From NCBI GenBank assembly GCA_025331435.1, contig JAIWNI010000017.1, positions 1 through 64,000 on the forward strand: a stretch of DNA of 64,000 nt, written 5' to 3'. Within the stretch, counting starts at the first letter, position 1. Each line of letters starts with the position of its first letter. This DNA comes from Choanephora cucurbitarum (taxonomy: Eukaryota; Mucoromycota; Mucoromycetes; Mucorales; Choanephoraceae). Position numbers and translations under genes: made by a program. Below the pieces are notes generated by a model that was not told the origin of the DNA, searched no databases, and worked only from the letters and a program-made list of their open reading frames with translations. Below are positions 49,511 through 62,431 of the stretch, in pieces.

Positions 49511-52504
49511 ATGCCTTTTTTAAACCATTTTGCAAAGAAATTAAAGCATGAGGCTAGACATGCTATCAATCATGTTGTCAAATCAGACGATGACTTGGAT
49601 GACCGAGAAGAAGAATATCTTGCCCAAGGACATCGTTATGATTCATTTGCACCTATTCGAAATGAAGCTATGGTCAAATACTTTATAGACGGTCATGATT
49701 ATTGCTGGTAATAAGCAAGCACTCAATAAAGAGAAACAGCATATTCATACCATTCTTCCTAGGGCTGTTTCAGAAGCAATTGAGAGTGCCAAGGAAGTCA
49801 TTTTTATTGAAGATTGGTGGCTGGTAAGTTGTTTATTCCTAATATACTTTATATAACTCACCTATTTTATCATTCTCAGTCACCTGAATTAGTAAGTTAT
49901 CGAGTTACACTAGCATTGCCACAGTTGCTTACATGTATATAAAAACAGTATCTCCGAAGACCACCCAAGAAGTATGAAGAATACAGAATCGATCGATTAC
50001 TTAAGAAGAAGGCAGAAGAAGGCGTTATGATCTATATTGTGGTATACAAAGTAAGATGAACTTTCTTTTTTGTGCAAAACATGACGTTAATCTGTTTCAT
50101 GTTCTTACTTGAATTCAAACAGGAAGTTGAGTTGGCAATGACATTAGACAGTGCTCATACAAAGAAGCATTTACAGTCTATGCATGAAAATATTGTTGGT
50201 AAAGTAGACACTGTAGATGTGCTTTTTTCTTTTTTTTGCTGAGATTATTCTTGAATTAGTTCAAAGACATCCTGATCATGCTGTGGGCGGTACATTCTTT
50301 TGGTCTCATCATGAAAAGTTTGTGGTAGTGGATAATCGCATTGCCTTCTTGGGTGGTATTGACCTCTGTTATGGGTAAACTTAAGCACCGCTAATTTCAT
50401 ACTTTCTACTAAACAGAAATTCCCGTTTAGGCGCTGGGATACACATGCTCACCGATTAGCTGACTTCACTGCATCAGATCCACATTATGAGATATATCCT
50501 GGTCAAGATTATAGTGATGCACGTCTAAGGGATTTCGAATACGGTAAGTGACAACAGGGCAACAACAAAATGTCTGTACGTTACTGATGACCTTTCTGTA
50601 TTGCAGTGAAAGAATGGGATATGCGTCTGATTGACAAGACTATTATACCTCGCATGCCTTGGCATGATATGTCACTTTGTATGGTAAAGTAGTCACACAA
50701 ACCTAATACGAAGAAGAAAATCTTATATAGTGTTTAAGTTAGGTGAACCTGTTTTGGATGTTGCACGTCATTTCTGTGATCGATGGAACTTTATTAAACA
50801 ATCTAAATCACTCGATAAAAAGAACGCACCTTTCTTAAAACCACCATTGGGTGGCTACAGTAGCTACCAGTCCTTCAAGATTCCCTTAGAAAGCAGACTG
50901 TTGAGATCCTATCACTTTGATCACCATACTTCAGGCATTCACGGTAGTTGTACTGTTCAGGTGTTACGTAGCAGTGCATCATGGAGTTCGGGTATTCAAC
51001 TAGAAGTAAGCAGAAAAAGAAACGCAAGACTATGCGAATTGACCACTTTTTTTTTCTGTGTAGCATTCCATTCAAAATGCCTATTTGGATGTCATCACCA
51101 ATGCTCAACATTATGTTTATATCGAAAACCAATTCTTCAGTAAGTAGATTGTTATCAAAGAAAAGCCATGCCCTTTTACTAACCTTACTCCAGTCACCAC
51201 TACAGAAGATGACCCTAATTTCATTATCAAAAATCAGATTGGTGACGCAATTGTCAGACGTATCAAGAAAGCATATGATTGTCAAGAGAAATTCAAAGTG
51301 TTTGTCATCATTCCATTGATGCCTGCCTTCCCAGCCGAATTGAGTTCCAAAGATGCAGCTACAGCACGACTTGTCATGTACTATCAATATATCTCCATCT
51401 GTAGTGGCGAAAAGAGTATCGTCGAGAAGCTTAGAAAAGAAGGCATCGATCCAGCCGAATACATTCGATTCTACAGTCTTCGAAGCTACGACCGTATCAA
51501 TCGTCCTATGGTGGAGGAAATGATGGCACGTGATGCTGGTTTGACCCCACATAAGGGTGGTAGGCCCTTAAACGAACAAGAGGTTGAACACACTCAGATC
51601 TCAACACCTCCTGCAGGCTTTGTCTTGCCTGAACAACGTCCGCAAATGCCTGACCCTGATCGCCCTAGTAGTCCCGGTAGTCGCCTGTCTGTGCCTACCG
51701 ATCAATTCTCTGAACGCCTTGAACTGGATGATTATGTGACTGAAGAACTCTATGTCCATGCTAAGCTGTTGATTGCAGATGATCGTATTGTTATTATGGG
51801 CTCAGCCAATCTAAATGATCGTTCTCAATGTGGTGATCGTGATTCTGAAATCGCTTTAATGGTAGAAGATAGAGACATGATCTCTTCTATGATGAATGGT
51901 CAACCTGTAAGTTATTTTTTAATAGAGAGAGAAAAGAGTACTGACATTCAAACTCTACAGTATCAAGCCAGTCGATTTGCAGCTACTTTACGTCGTCAAT
52001 TATGGAAGGAACATCTGGGCATGGCCCATGAAGAAGATGAATTGGATATTGTCAACAATGCCATGTTGCCCTTACCAGTACCTCAAATTGATTTTACTGA
52101 TTCAGAACAAGACAAGTTAGTGATGGATCCCTTGGGCGAAGAGACATTGGCATTGTGGAATGGTACAGCAAACACAAATACATTGGCTTTCCGAGAAGTA
52201 TTCCATTGTGTTCCTGATGATACAAGTATGTATAGAAATGCATCATCGAAATGAGACCTCCTGTCCTAACCTCTTGTTATTAGTTACCAATTGGAACCAA
52301 TACCATCAATTCTATCCTGATCCTGAGAAGATCGAATTAGGCCATGTTCATGATCCCAATATGTCTGTCCATGAAGTACGAAAGCACCTTAGTGCCATCC
52401 GAGGCCATCTGGTTGAATTCCCGCTTGATTTCTTGAGGGACGAAGATCTTCAAGGTGAAGCTATTCCTATTGTTGGTTCTGCTGTTCAAGAACTCTATAC
52501 TTAA
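49511..52504 (+). CDS. phospholipase D (two HKD motifs, no PX/PH domain)
   Basis: Hydrolyses phosphatidylcholine to phosphatidic acid. About ten exons; large ones include 51198-51906 and 51960-52227. The first catalytic motif is [19 protein letters not shown]. The second is [20 protein letters not shown], followed by DRS. IEDWWLSPELYLRRP and IENQFFI are the other conserved PLD blocks. Total is roughly 850 residues. The short N-terminus ([20 protein letters not shown]) goes almost directly into the catalytic region, so the PX and PH domains of Spo14/PLD1 are absent, as in a distinct fungal PLD subgroup. Converges on the SRP receptor gene with a 76-bp gap. Confidence 0.93.
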
Positions 52505-52580
52505 CTATTAATACTATTCCTATTACGCCCCATTACAGTTTTATATATAATAAATATGACAGAGCTAAATTCAGTTTTTA

Positions 52581-53491
52581 TTAAGATACAATCCAATCCT
52601 TAACCAGATCCACTTTTTGATCTTGAACAGAACATGATTCAAATTCAACAGTGTTATCGATATGCTCGAATTTAAAGGCTTCACCTTCATAACCAAGAAA
52701 CGCTTCCTGTTCATCACTTTCCTGTTGTTCTACCCGAGCCGTACGGGTGCCTCTTAAACGGTTTCTATAGAGACAGTTTAAAACAATGCATCTATCGCTT
52801 TGAATTTCTTTACTCACAATTCAGTTTCGAACAAAAGCTTGATCTTGTCTGTAGGCAAAGCAGTAATCATATCAGACTTGTTGCATGCAATCAACACAGG
52901 TATCTTTTGCTTCTGAACTTGAGGTTGAGCCAAGATATCATACAGGTATTCAGCCGCAGGTCGAATCTTTCGAGTGATTGTTGTACTGTCCACTACAAAC
53001 ACAATAGAGCGTGTCACTGGTAAGAATTCAACATATCGAAAACGAACACGGTCATGGCCTGGAATGTCAACCAAGTCAAATATCTAATCCAACTATCAGC
53101 TTCACCATGTTGCTCCCTGTATTTTCTAAACCTTACTTTATTGCTCAATGTAAGTTGACCTTCATTTTCTTTCATGGAAGACACTGTAGGGTGGTTTTTG
53201 CCACTTTTTAACTAGGAACCAAGAAAAAAAATTAGTCATCTCAAAGAAACGATTGCTAGGATAATTTACCAATATATACATGGATGTCTTGCCGGCATCA
53301 CTGATGCCTAATAATAGGATGGTATTTTTATTTTGCTTTTTGGTATAAACAGTAAGAGCGATTACTTTTTTTTTAAAAAAAGAAATGAGTGTCTTTAGTC
53401 TTTTTTTTTTCTAGCAATTCGTTTGTTTACATGTCAAAGCAGTAAGCACAACAAGTGCTAGAATGGCCTTGATTAGTAAATCGTTGTCCAT
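52581..53491 (-). CDS. signal recognition particle receptor subunit beta
   Basis: ER-membrane GTPase that anchors the SRP receptor alpha subunit during co-translational targeting. Exons 53491-53431, 53364-53270, about 53218-53147, about 53091-52817 and 52765-52581. The first exon is a transmembrane anchor (LIKAILALVVLTALT). G1 is LLLGISDAGKTS, the switch region is FDLVDIPGHDRVR, and G4 is ACNKSD. Order and the short N-terminal anchor identify SRPRB over Arf/Sar1 GTPases. The small exons and the 5' part were recovered by splice-site reading. Confidence 0.9.
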
Positions 53492-53858
53492 CTTGACCTA
53501 TAAAAGAGAAAGAAAAATACACAAAGGAAAAGAAAAAAAGATTCGTATATCGGGATTGTCTACACTAACCGCCAATCACAATGCAATGATTTTTGAATAT
53601 AAATGGTTAGTGAAGTGAAAGGACATTTTTATGATCAGGCGAATTGATTAAAAGAACACTGCATAAAAGCTCTAGTAGTTATATTGTCGTTACCCAAAAG
53701 CTATACCCTATCCTTCAGAAATACAAAAAATATGTGTCTCTGGTCCTGAAAACCAATTGTAGAACCGAGACTTAGGATTGGAATAAGGCAACTTAGCTTA
53801 TGAAAAATGCAACAGAAATAGAGTCTGTGATGATGGCCTCTCTCTTCTTTTTTTTTTA
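53492..53858. other. short intergenic gap
   Basis: Between the starts/ends of two minus-strand genes; about 370 bp, no coding signal. It holds the SRP-receptor gene promoter. Confidence 0.5.
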
Positions 53859-56800
53859 TTAATACAATTTCCTTTGACCATTTTCTATATCTGTAAGACC
53901 AAAGCACCTTGCCCATTGCTCATCTGGCACAAGAGAACCAAATAACTCTTTCATTCTTTGTCCAAGCTAGATACAAACAATGGATTAGTTTTCTTTTCTA
54001 AAAAAAAAATAATGCTAAGTTCATACCTTATCCAATTCAATGATAATGCTTTCCATCATGACAACATAAGCATAATACACCATGTAACATTCGTCTTTAA
54101 CAGCTTCACTATTGAAGGTGAAATCATGGTTCTTTTTCAAGTCTGCAGGAATCTTGGGCATCTTTTGAAGCTTTAGCATTAACTTCTCTCTGGCCTGTTC
54201 TGCAGGTGGCAGATAAGGCGGTAGGGGCGTCTTGAGTTGTAATGCGGAGGCCAACAGATAAAAGTAAAGCAACACACTGCCTGCCATCTCCATCAATTCT
54301 TGGCTTGCTGGTAACATCAGGTCACGTCTTACTTGTGTAGCCCAAACATCCTTCAGAATAATGATTCGAATCGATAGGAACTTGTCTAGAATTGTCTGAC
54401 ATGATTCTAGAATAGCCTCGTATGTCTTCACAGGGAAGGGACCCTTTAATCGTGGTTCATTAGGTGCATGTGCCAGTAGCCCTTGGAGCTCTACCAAAGT
54501 CACTTGTAAGGACAGTTCAGCTTGCTGGAATTGAAATGATCTTTGTTCGTTTCTACGTGCTAGGGCTTCGAGCTCTTCACACGATGTCAAGGTTCTGTTG
54601 GAATAAGGATCTGTTGGATTCTTGATCACTTGTTTGACCATTTGGCTATATGCCATTTCTGACTGAGATGTTAGAGGTGACTGATCCTCTGAATACTCTG
54701 ATACCAGCTGTTTATAAAGCCAGGATAAACGAATCAATAGATCAGAAAGTCCTTTACGCATCTCTCTTCTTGCTTCAAATGGCCATACATAAGCAGTAAC
54801 AAACAAACCTATTTTATGGAGCGTAGGTATTCATGTTAAGTCACAGTCTTTAGAACAAAAAGGGTTGAATACATTACCGACAATCACACCTGCAGATACA
54901 GTAGCACATCGCATGAACGCTAATTCAATTAGATCCACTGGAGGATCTTCATTCTGATGGTTATACATGTATGGAACAACAAGGTTATATGACAATAACG
55001 AAAACATGCCAAATCGACCATGCTTATGATTCAAGATAACCCAGAAACAAGGTACCGAAAATGCCCAAGTCATAAAAAGCAATGTAGGCCCATCATGAGG
55101 CAATAGCCAGTAGAAGAGCACTGCAATGATGGAACCCAACATAGTGGCCAAGACTCGAAGAATAGCTACTTGATTGGTACCACCTACTGTAGGAGACATG
55201 ACAGCTGTTACCGTAATCAGCATCCAATCCATCTTCCAATTGACAAAATAATCTCTTGTCATAGGAAAGAAGGCTAGAGAAGCGATGATGACCGAAATAA
55301 AAGTTGCTTTAAGACCATACCGTACAGTATGTTTACGAAACCAAGAAAAGAATCCCCAGAGATTTAAAAAGAATCTTCGGATCTTTGTCTTTGGCTTAGG
55401 CGTATGAAGTGTATTAAGTGTGTTGTTGTTGTTGGGCACAAGTGTATCAATCGAACTTTTCTTCTTGAGTTGATTGATTTTTGCAAGATGATCTTCGTAA
55501 GGCGAGGAATGGGCATTTGATTTTGTGAAAAAGCAACAACAAATGAACCAGACTATGTACAAAAGAAAAAGGAGGGAATTGATCAGCATCATGTAAGATG
55601 AGAGATAACATATACTTACAAGGTTGGATGAGGTACTTGTTGATGTAAAACCAAGTAGAGCGGTTGCTCCTTCGTTCTTCTTCCTCAAAAACAGACTGAA
55701 CGCATTCTACTAACACTAACAACTCTTTTGCAAATTCCAAAAGACAAAATACAAAAAAGTAAACCAAGAAGACGTCTTCAGCAGGAAACTGTGTCATTAG
55801 ATGTGATTGTAGCTCTTTAGGATCTAATGTGTATTTCTTTTTGGAGGCATTCTTCATTTTTCGTTGATACATTCTTGTTAATGCTAGTTGCTGAGACTCT
55901 TCAAAGATAGACATGGCCATCGCCAAGTTTTGACGTAAAAGTGCAAATGATGGTGTTCTGTCTGTTGTCTGTCCAGTAAATCGACTTTGAAGATGAACAA
56001 TGGTCTGTTTACAGGTGAATGCAAGAGATTTCATAGGTCGTCGAACTGTCTTTATGAATTGAACGAGTGCACCGTCTTCTTCAGATGGCTGATCGAAATC
56101 ATAATAGTTGCTCAAAGAGGGCCTCATTGGCTTTTGACTGCTTTCTGTCTCATTAATACCATTGCTTCGATTGGCAATAGATTGAGAAGAAATCGTTTGC
56201 TCTCGCTTCATCTCATACTCTAACTTCTTTCGCTGGTCTGTTGGTTTGATATGGTAGACACCTTTCTTTTTTGATGATTTGGAATCAGAAGAGCCCTGTT
56301 GAGGCTGCGTGAATGTACCATAGGCATTTGGCCTGTTTTTGTCTCCTGTTTTCATGACCTCGAACTGTAGACCACAGCTACTACGAAGTCCACCAATATG
56401 TTGAGCCAGTCTTTGCAGACTTGATACAATAGTATCGTATTCGGTTGCATGTTGCCAGATGTGCAAATTATAAAACTCCTTCTTAGCGTCCTCAAGAGAT
56501 GATTGTAAAGAAGTAAAGCTGGTTCGATGTGAATTAATAGCATTCTGGAGATTTTCATTTGCTGTAAATTCAGGCAGATCTGTGTCAAGCAAAAACGTTT
56601 TGGTCAATAGCTTGAGTAAAATACGAATGGCCATTAAGGTATCATTGATGTCTGATCTATGTTTAGTGTAACAAAAAAAGTTAAAATAAGGTTTCATATA
56701 TGATTGCTTACTTTACTTTAATTGCTTTGTTGCTGTCATGGGCCAAATAAACCAACAGACAAAGACCGAGAGAGCAGTGCCAATCGTGACAATAGCGAAC

Positions 56801-58375
56801 ATTTCTTGCATATAGGTAGGGTCAAATTCAGCAGGCACAACCATACCCTCTCTAACCAGTACTGGAAAGATGATCATAAATCCTAAACCACAACCTATTA
56901 TAGCTTGTTAGTTGCTTTCTAGTAAAATACAAACTACTTTTAATATACCTGTTCCGATCGTAGGCTTATTATAGTAGGCTTTAATAAACGAAAGCACAAA
57001 TGTGCTACCAGCCAGCCAAAAACCTAAAGTGACACAGCAGGAGGTAACGTAATAGCCTTCGGATCTTAAATAGATGGCCACCAGCATGCTCAATAATGAG
57101 ACTACAATTGCACATAGAGTATAAAGCAACCCAAAGCCAGCAGCCTCAACCATCCCTCCTACTGTTTTTGACGGAAGAAAAAATACGGTGACAGTAGCAA
57201 TGACATGGCTCGATAATTTGGCAGATCCAAGAAAATTATGAAAAAAAGGGACAAACGTAAACAAAGATCCAAGCAGGTAAGCAAAACTGCATTTCAATAC
57301 CATTTTTTGCTTGTGAGACAAAGTGATTGAATGACGTACAAGCCAAGCATAGAGATCTTTTAGGTAGTTGCAAGTTCTGTGAGCTCTTTCTTCATGTCTT
57401 GCTTTATAGCGTTTTTTTAGAAGTTGATAGTATTCGTCTTCAGAATCATCGCTCAGAGTATTGGGCTGAAGGCTTTGTACAGTAACACTTGGATCAGATG
57501 ATGCAGTAGTCGCTAGCTTTGTTCGTCTTTCTTCATCTGCTAGTAAGAATTGGTAGAATCTTATCAAATATGTTAGTCAATATCATGTTAAAAAAAGGGG
57601 GAACTTCATTGCACATGTCACTTTACTCCTCTGCTTGATTGCGTTCATCTGTGTCGTCATTTCTACCGGCTAGCTCATTGGATTCAATGTAATAGAGATG
57701 GTTATAATTCCCTTTGTGCTTTCTTCCAGGTTCAAGCGGCGATAATGGGGGTAATGTAGAGAGTGAGACAGACCGCTTTTGCCGTGTGCCATCATCTAAA
57801 ACAACCTCGTAATCCTCACTGTAGTTGTCTGGAAAATACGATCCTGCAGGAGATCGAGATAGACATCCATTGTCGAGAGATCCATAATAATAATAGTTAC
57901 TGGGTATACTGGCAGCCATACTGTGTATAAGTGATAAATGATTGGCCATCATGCTGTTATTACTTGTGCTCGCTGTCATTGGTATTGTAGACGTAGGATG
58001 ATAGGATAAACCGAAATCGTTTGTGTTGATCCTTTTAATTAACTGGCTTGTTCTATTGATTATCAAGCCTTCTGCTCCGCTGTTTGAAGAAGGATGAGCG
58101 ATCATCTTCAAAGGTCTTCTCTCGACTATTCTTTCTAACTGAGGTTTGTCTAATTCGTTTTGTTCTTCTTCTTGTTCATCTACAGCTGTATGAAATGTCT
58201 GTGTTGAAAAGGTACTCTTGCATGATACAGAAGGTAAGGGGAAAACTGTTGAGCTCGTTTGGACAACAGGAGTTTTACTTTCGGGATATGACCGTAATAA
58301 TGGCGAATCAGATGTTGCTGACTGATTGTTTGAAGAGGCTGATTTGCTCTGCGCTTCTTTATTGTTCTTCAGCAT
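53859..58375 (-). CDS. large multi-span membrane protein, BRE4/FUSC-like (aromatic acid exporter-like)
   Basis: A multi-exon gene of roughly 1300 residues. Exon 1 (58375 to about 57626) is a Ser-rich cytosolic N-terminus. The first membrane block (SFAYLLGSLFTFVPFF, VIATVTVFFLPSKTVGGMVE, FGLLYTLCAIVVSLLSMLVA) lies at about 57560-56910. A long soluble middle (56680-55640) follows. A second block (YGLKATFISVIIASLAFFPM, MLITVTAVMSPTVGGTNQV, MLGSIIAVLFYWLLP) lies at about 55630-54880. The C-terminal helical domain ends LGQRMKELFGSL at 53859. The duplicated six-helix plan fits fungal Bre4-like and FUSC/ArAE transporters. Substrate unknown; localisation may be ER or plasma membrane. Confidence 0.85.
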
Positions 58376-59499
58376 TATAATAGTAGCAGTGAGAGAGAAA
58401 GTAAGAAAGTAAAAGAAAGAAAGATAAAAAAAAGCACTTTGTCTTAGAGTTGCATTAAATCTAAGAAACGTCTTGTGCGATCATTAATTTAAGGGGAAAT
58501 ACGTTTTGTATTTTGCAGCATCATCAATATCTCATTTTCAGATAAATCGTTTAAAGGACTGATGACAGTCGTCACTGGTGAATCAGCTCAAGCCAATCTA
58601 TCAAACAGATTCTCTTCTTATTGGCGTATTTCTTCTCTTTAGAAAAGGAATGTGATGTAGAAGTAATGAAAATGACTCGAAATGAACACGAACTTTATTT
58701 TTTTCTCCAGATTTCCACAAACATCAACAGAGACACTTTTTTTTTTATTTTGACTGCATATGCTCATGGATGGGAGTATGTTGCCCAATTAAAATCGAGA
58801 GCCTGGACGTAGCGGACTCTGGATAACTTCTAGGAGTCTAAAATAAGGTTATGGCTTAACCACTATAACTCGAAAGACTAACCCTCAAGAGATCATATAT
58901 ATTACAAAGTCATTTGAAGGCTATAATGGCCTTAGATGGCTGACAAGTTTTTAGTGCATAATGGCTTAATAGATGCGGTCAATTTTTGCTTCTTACTCGA
59001 AGAATTAGAACTTTTTTTATAGAATAGGTCTCAAGTTGACAATCAAACATGAGTGTACCCTTACTACTGCCTATATAAAACTTGCTAAAACAAAATCGTT
59101 TTAATGGTGTTGATGAGAATCCAATCTTCAAATTTGTTTCATGTTCTTTTAAGTGTTCAAAAAAAATCGATAGTTTAACTTCGAGCAGTTTATACTTCCT
59201 TAGCAACAAAAGTTCGAACAAAAAGTCCCCCTTGTTTAATCTTCAGGAACGTTTTTTCAAGTTGTTCAGGAGACTACAATCATGATTCTCAATATGAAAG
59301 CTAAGTCGCACCTAATGTTAGTGTTATAGCTTATCTTAATACTGCTAACTATTAGAATTGCGCAAAGCCTTAGAGTAGAAGAAAAGAACATAAATGTCAT
59401 TAAAAGAGGCAGACGAGAAGAAGAAATTTGCCAAGAGGCAACTGTATCAGTAACGATACTATGGCTCATACTGCTTGCTTAGTTAATATTCATCTCAAA
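58376..59499. other. intergenic stretch, 1.1 kb
   Basis: No supported gene. The first 200 bp is the promoter side of the membrane protein gene; the remainder is AT-rich, possibly including the lost left part of the downstream transposon relic. Confidence 0.4.
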
Positions 59500-60500
59500 A
59501 ACAGTGTAATAGTTGCGGTTTTAGAGCTCAAGTTGGAGCATAGAGCTGTAGAGAATTGGTACAAGACTTATGAGAGGAAGCAGGCACATTGTTCAAGACT
59601 ATAGACTGTCCAAAAGCTACTAGAACTGAAGAACTAGCAGAGGCAATTAGGAACTTAATATCTGACTTCTATCGCAAGTATTTCATTGCCATTATTGACT
59701 ATCGACGCTAGGGATTTGATTGTTTCAAGAAGAAAGCTCTACCGTAATATGACTGGCTTATGGATTTTTACCATTAGAGAAGCTCCATTGGGCTTTGAAG
59801 AAAGAAAGCCTTCAGAGAGAGTCCAAAAAAAAAAGAATAAGCATAGCAAAAGAGCTGGGCTTTGACCATACAGTGATTGCTTTATCTAAGAGTGTTAATA
59901 TTCCTGAAAATATACTCTTATGTTGAACATAATTTTAAGTCAAATAGCATTCTAGCACTTGAAACAATTTTGATTTCTTAAACCAGGATTGCTCATGAAT
60001 CAAAAACTCTTGAATCGAGCGATCATTGTATGGAGTCAGGCTACAATACAAATCTGAGATGGAACTGAGCCTGGAAGCCGTTTGCGGGGGAGGAGGGGTG
60101 CTAGAGTTAAAGTATCAACTGGGAGAAACAGTTCAATGTCTATCATAATAGCCACCTTGTTAAAGATCTCATCAAAATCAGCTTGAAGAAGCTCATGTTA
60201 AAAAAAAAGAACTAGCTGATAACAAAAAGTAGCAAGCAATGGACACAGTAATCAGTCATTATTTCAATTTTATCAAGGACATTCTTATTTAGATGAACAA
60301 ATTTCATGAAATGAAAACACGTTATCTGGTTATGAATAACGCAACTATGCACACAGGCACAGTGGATGGTGAGATGATTGAGGAGCGCAGCTACAAGTTT
60401 CAATTATTTGTCATCTTCCTCTCCAGATCTCAACCTAATTGAACAATCTTAGTCTGTTGTTAGGAGCAGTATGAAAAGAGAGTTTATATTTAATTATACA
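59500..60500 (+). mobile_element. Tc1/mariner transposase relic
   Basis: Degenerate plus-strand transposase readable in broken frames. An HTH-like piece (LKLEHRAVENWYKTYERK) lies near 59530-59580. KELGFDH and ESGYNTNLR, split by an inserted MITE, mark the first DDE region. RYLVMNNATMHT (about 60321-60356) is the second motif with the usual Asp changed to Asn. SPDLNLIEQS (about 60424-60453) is the third. Frames are broken by many stops, so it is dead. Confidence 0.72.
59871..60028. mobile_element. 158-bp MITE nested in the transposase relic
   Basis: Ends CAGTGATTGCTTTATCTAAG and (reverse strand) CAATGATCGCTCGATTCAAG, flanked on both sides by TA. Removing it joins GACCATA to TGGAGTC and restores the reading KELGFDHMESGYN across the junction, apart from the duplicated TA. 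Confidence 0.8.
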
Positions 60501-60611
60501 GATACTAGCAACCAAATTTCTTCGTAATATCCTATCCCTTCATACCTTTTGATAGCTGTCCTATTTAATAAGCGAGCATATATGCTAAATGCTTTTCTAC
60601 ATGCGACACTA

Positions 60612-60774
60612 CAATAGTCATTTATTTGAGAGTGTTGAGAAATGCACTCTTATATTGAGCATGTTTTTAAATCGAATGACATTTTAGTGTTTGAAGCAAA
60701 TTCCAAGCTGAAGGATCCCACTCTTATATTAAGCATACTCAATAATAAGGCACTCTTAAATCGAGTGACTACTG
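60612..60774. mobile_element. 163-bp MITE or transposon end, same family
   Basis: Left end CAATAGTCATTTATTTGAGA and right end (reverse strand) CAGTAGTCACTCGATTTAAG, with internal CACTCTTATATTGAGCAT repeats as in the other copies. TA is present on the left only. It may be the right terminus of the transposase relic rather than a separate element. Confidence 0.6.
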
Positions 60775-61256
60775 AATTTTCTTAAACTATGCGACATCGT
60801 CTTGGCAAAAGCATATTTCTTTTCCGCGATGAAGTCTTAGAAACAAACCAAAAACAAACCAGAAGCAAAAAAAAGTGACCTCTGCTTCTTCTTTAAAACA
60901 ATGTTAAATATGTCCAGCTTTATAAAATGCAAAGATCATATTTTGTTTTTATTGTTGTTGCTGTGATGAAGATGAGAATTTTATGCGGCTCATCTTTTAG
61001 AACATATATAACTCTCCCCTCAAGCAGATTTTTTCTGTTGAATGATATGAAGAAGAGAACTTCATTATGTTCAAAGAAACAAACAGAGATGATATAGCCT
61101 ACTCTCATCAATTTTATCATTTTCTTTTGAAAAAATCACTTGCAAGAACATAAGGAGCTCGCATTGCTACTATCAATTGTATTTCTTTTATATCCGTCCT
61201 TGTTGAAATTAACTAGTCATTTTTCTTATAGTTAAAAGAAAGCATCAACTGAACAC
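60775..61256. other. short intergenic stretch
   Basis: AT-rich, no supported gene; lies 3' of the lipase gene. Confidence 0.45.
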
Positions 61257-62431
61257 TTAAAGAGAACTGGTGTTGCAGCGCTTCTTCATCCATTGAATAT
61301 AACATAAATATACCGCTTCTCTGTCTGATGGTTTTTCATTATGTACTATTATCCAAGAGAAAATTAGATCATTTGCCTATTATGCAAGAAACTAGCTACT
61401 TACACTCATGGTAGTATCCATTCCATGTCTTGAGTTCTTTGTCTTGACTAGCTGTCAGTTCAAATGCCTCTACAGTACCCTTGTGAGCATTGATAGGGTC
61501 GGAATCACCATGAGAATACAAGATTGGGGTTTTAATCAACTTGGCTTTTGACTTGAGAATATCACTTCCTGCATCGATAAAGCTTCTTACTATCATAGTG
61601 AGTAAGTAACATATTCCAAATACTTGAGAAAGAAAGGCGCTTAGGCTTACATGTAGATAGAGTAGCATAGTCACTGACCAATGGATCATTGATGTATGCA
61701 TTGACTTCATCTTGATCACGAGATATACCCTTTGGATCCACTTTGGTTTGGATAGTAACGCCAGGTACAACAGTAGACATTGCTTTAAGCGAGTAGTATC
61801 TAAATGCAGAAATGGGCATAGACAACGTAACAAGAGGGGCGGAAGCGATAGCGCCGGTTAATGTAGATACGCCTTTGAATTTATCGCCTCTAGCTAAATA
61901 GTTCAAGATCAACCCACCGCCCTGTTTTTTTATGCAAATGGGGGTTAATTCCATTAGTTTATCGCTGATATTTTTCTCTTACCATACTATGACCCATCAG
62001 GAAGTGTGGCACTTTGTCTTTCTTTGTAGTCAACACAGCATTGTCTATGTCTTGAAGAGCTTTATCATAACTAATACAGCTTGTTAACTGCTGCTAAACA
62101 ACAATACTGATGCTAGGTTACCCTTGGTTGTTGCCCAATTGTTGCGATTTTTTAGCTGTTTCTCCCCAACCACGCTGATCATAACCATAAGATTGAATGC
62201 CATGGTTAGCAAACTCCTTAAGCATACGATCATACCGAGCAATATGTTCACCAAATCCATGAACTACACTTTGAAAGAATTAATCTTATGCTGTAAATAA
62301 GGTATAGAAACAATAGGAAGAAAAAAGACATACACTAATGTAGCGATAGGTTCTGAATCGGGCTTCCAAGTCATTGTAAAGATCTCATGGTTGTCTTTTG
62401 TTTTTATCCAGTCTTTTGTAACAGTTACCAT
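61257..62431 (-). CDS. monoglyceride lipase-like serine hydrolase
   Basis: Alpha/beta-hydrolase that releases fatty acid from monoacylglycerol. The frame starts at ATG 62431 (MVTVTKDWIKTKD). The oxyanion-side VVHGFGEHIARYDRML follows an intron, then YGYDQRGWGET. The nucleophile motif GHSMGG spans an intron near 61924-61982. The acid is in YSHGDSDPINAHKG, and the catalytic His is in YYHELHNEKPSDRE across the last intron (final exon 61345-61257). At least six exons. The frame is open upstream to 62521, but the conserved family start fits 62431. Confidence 0.9.
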
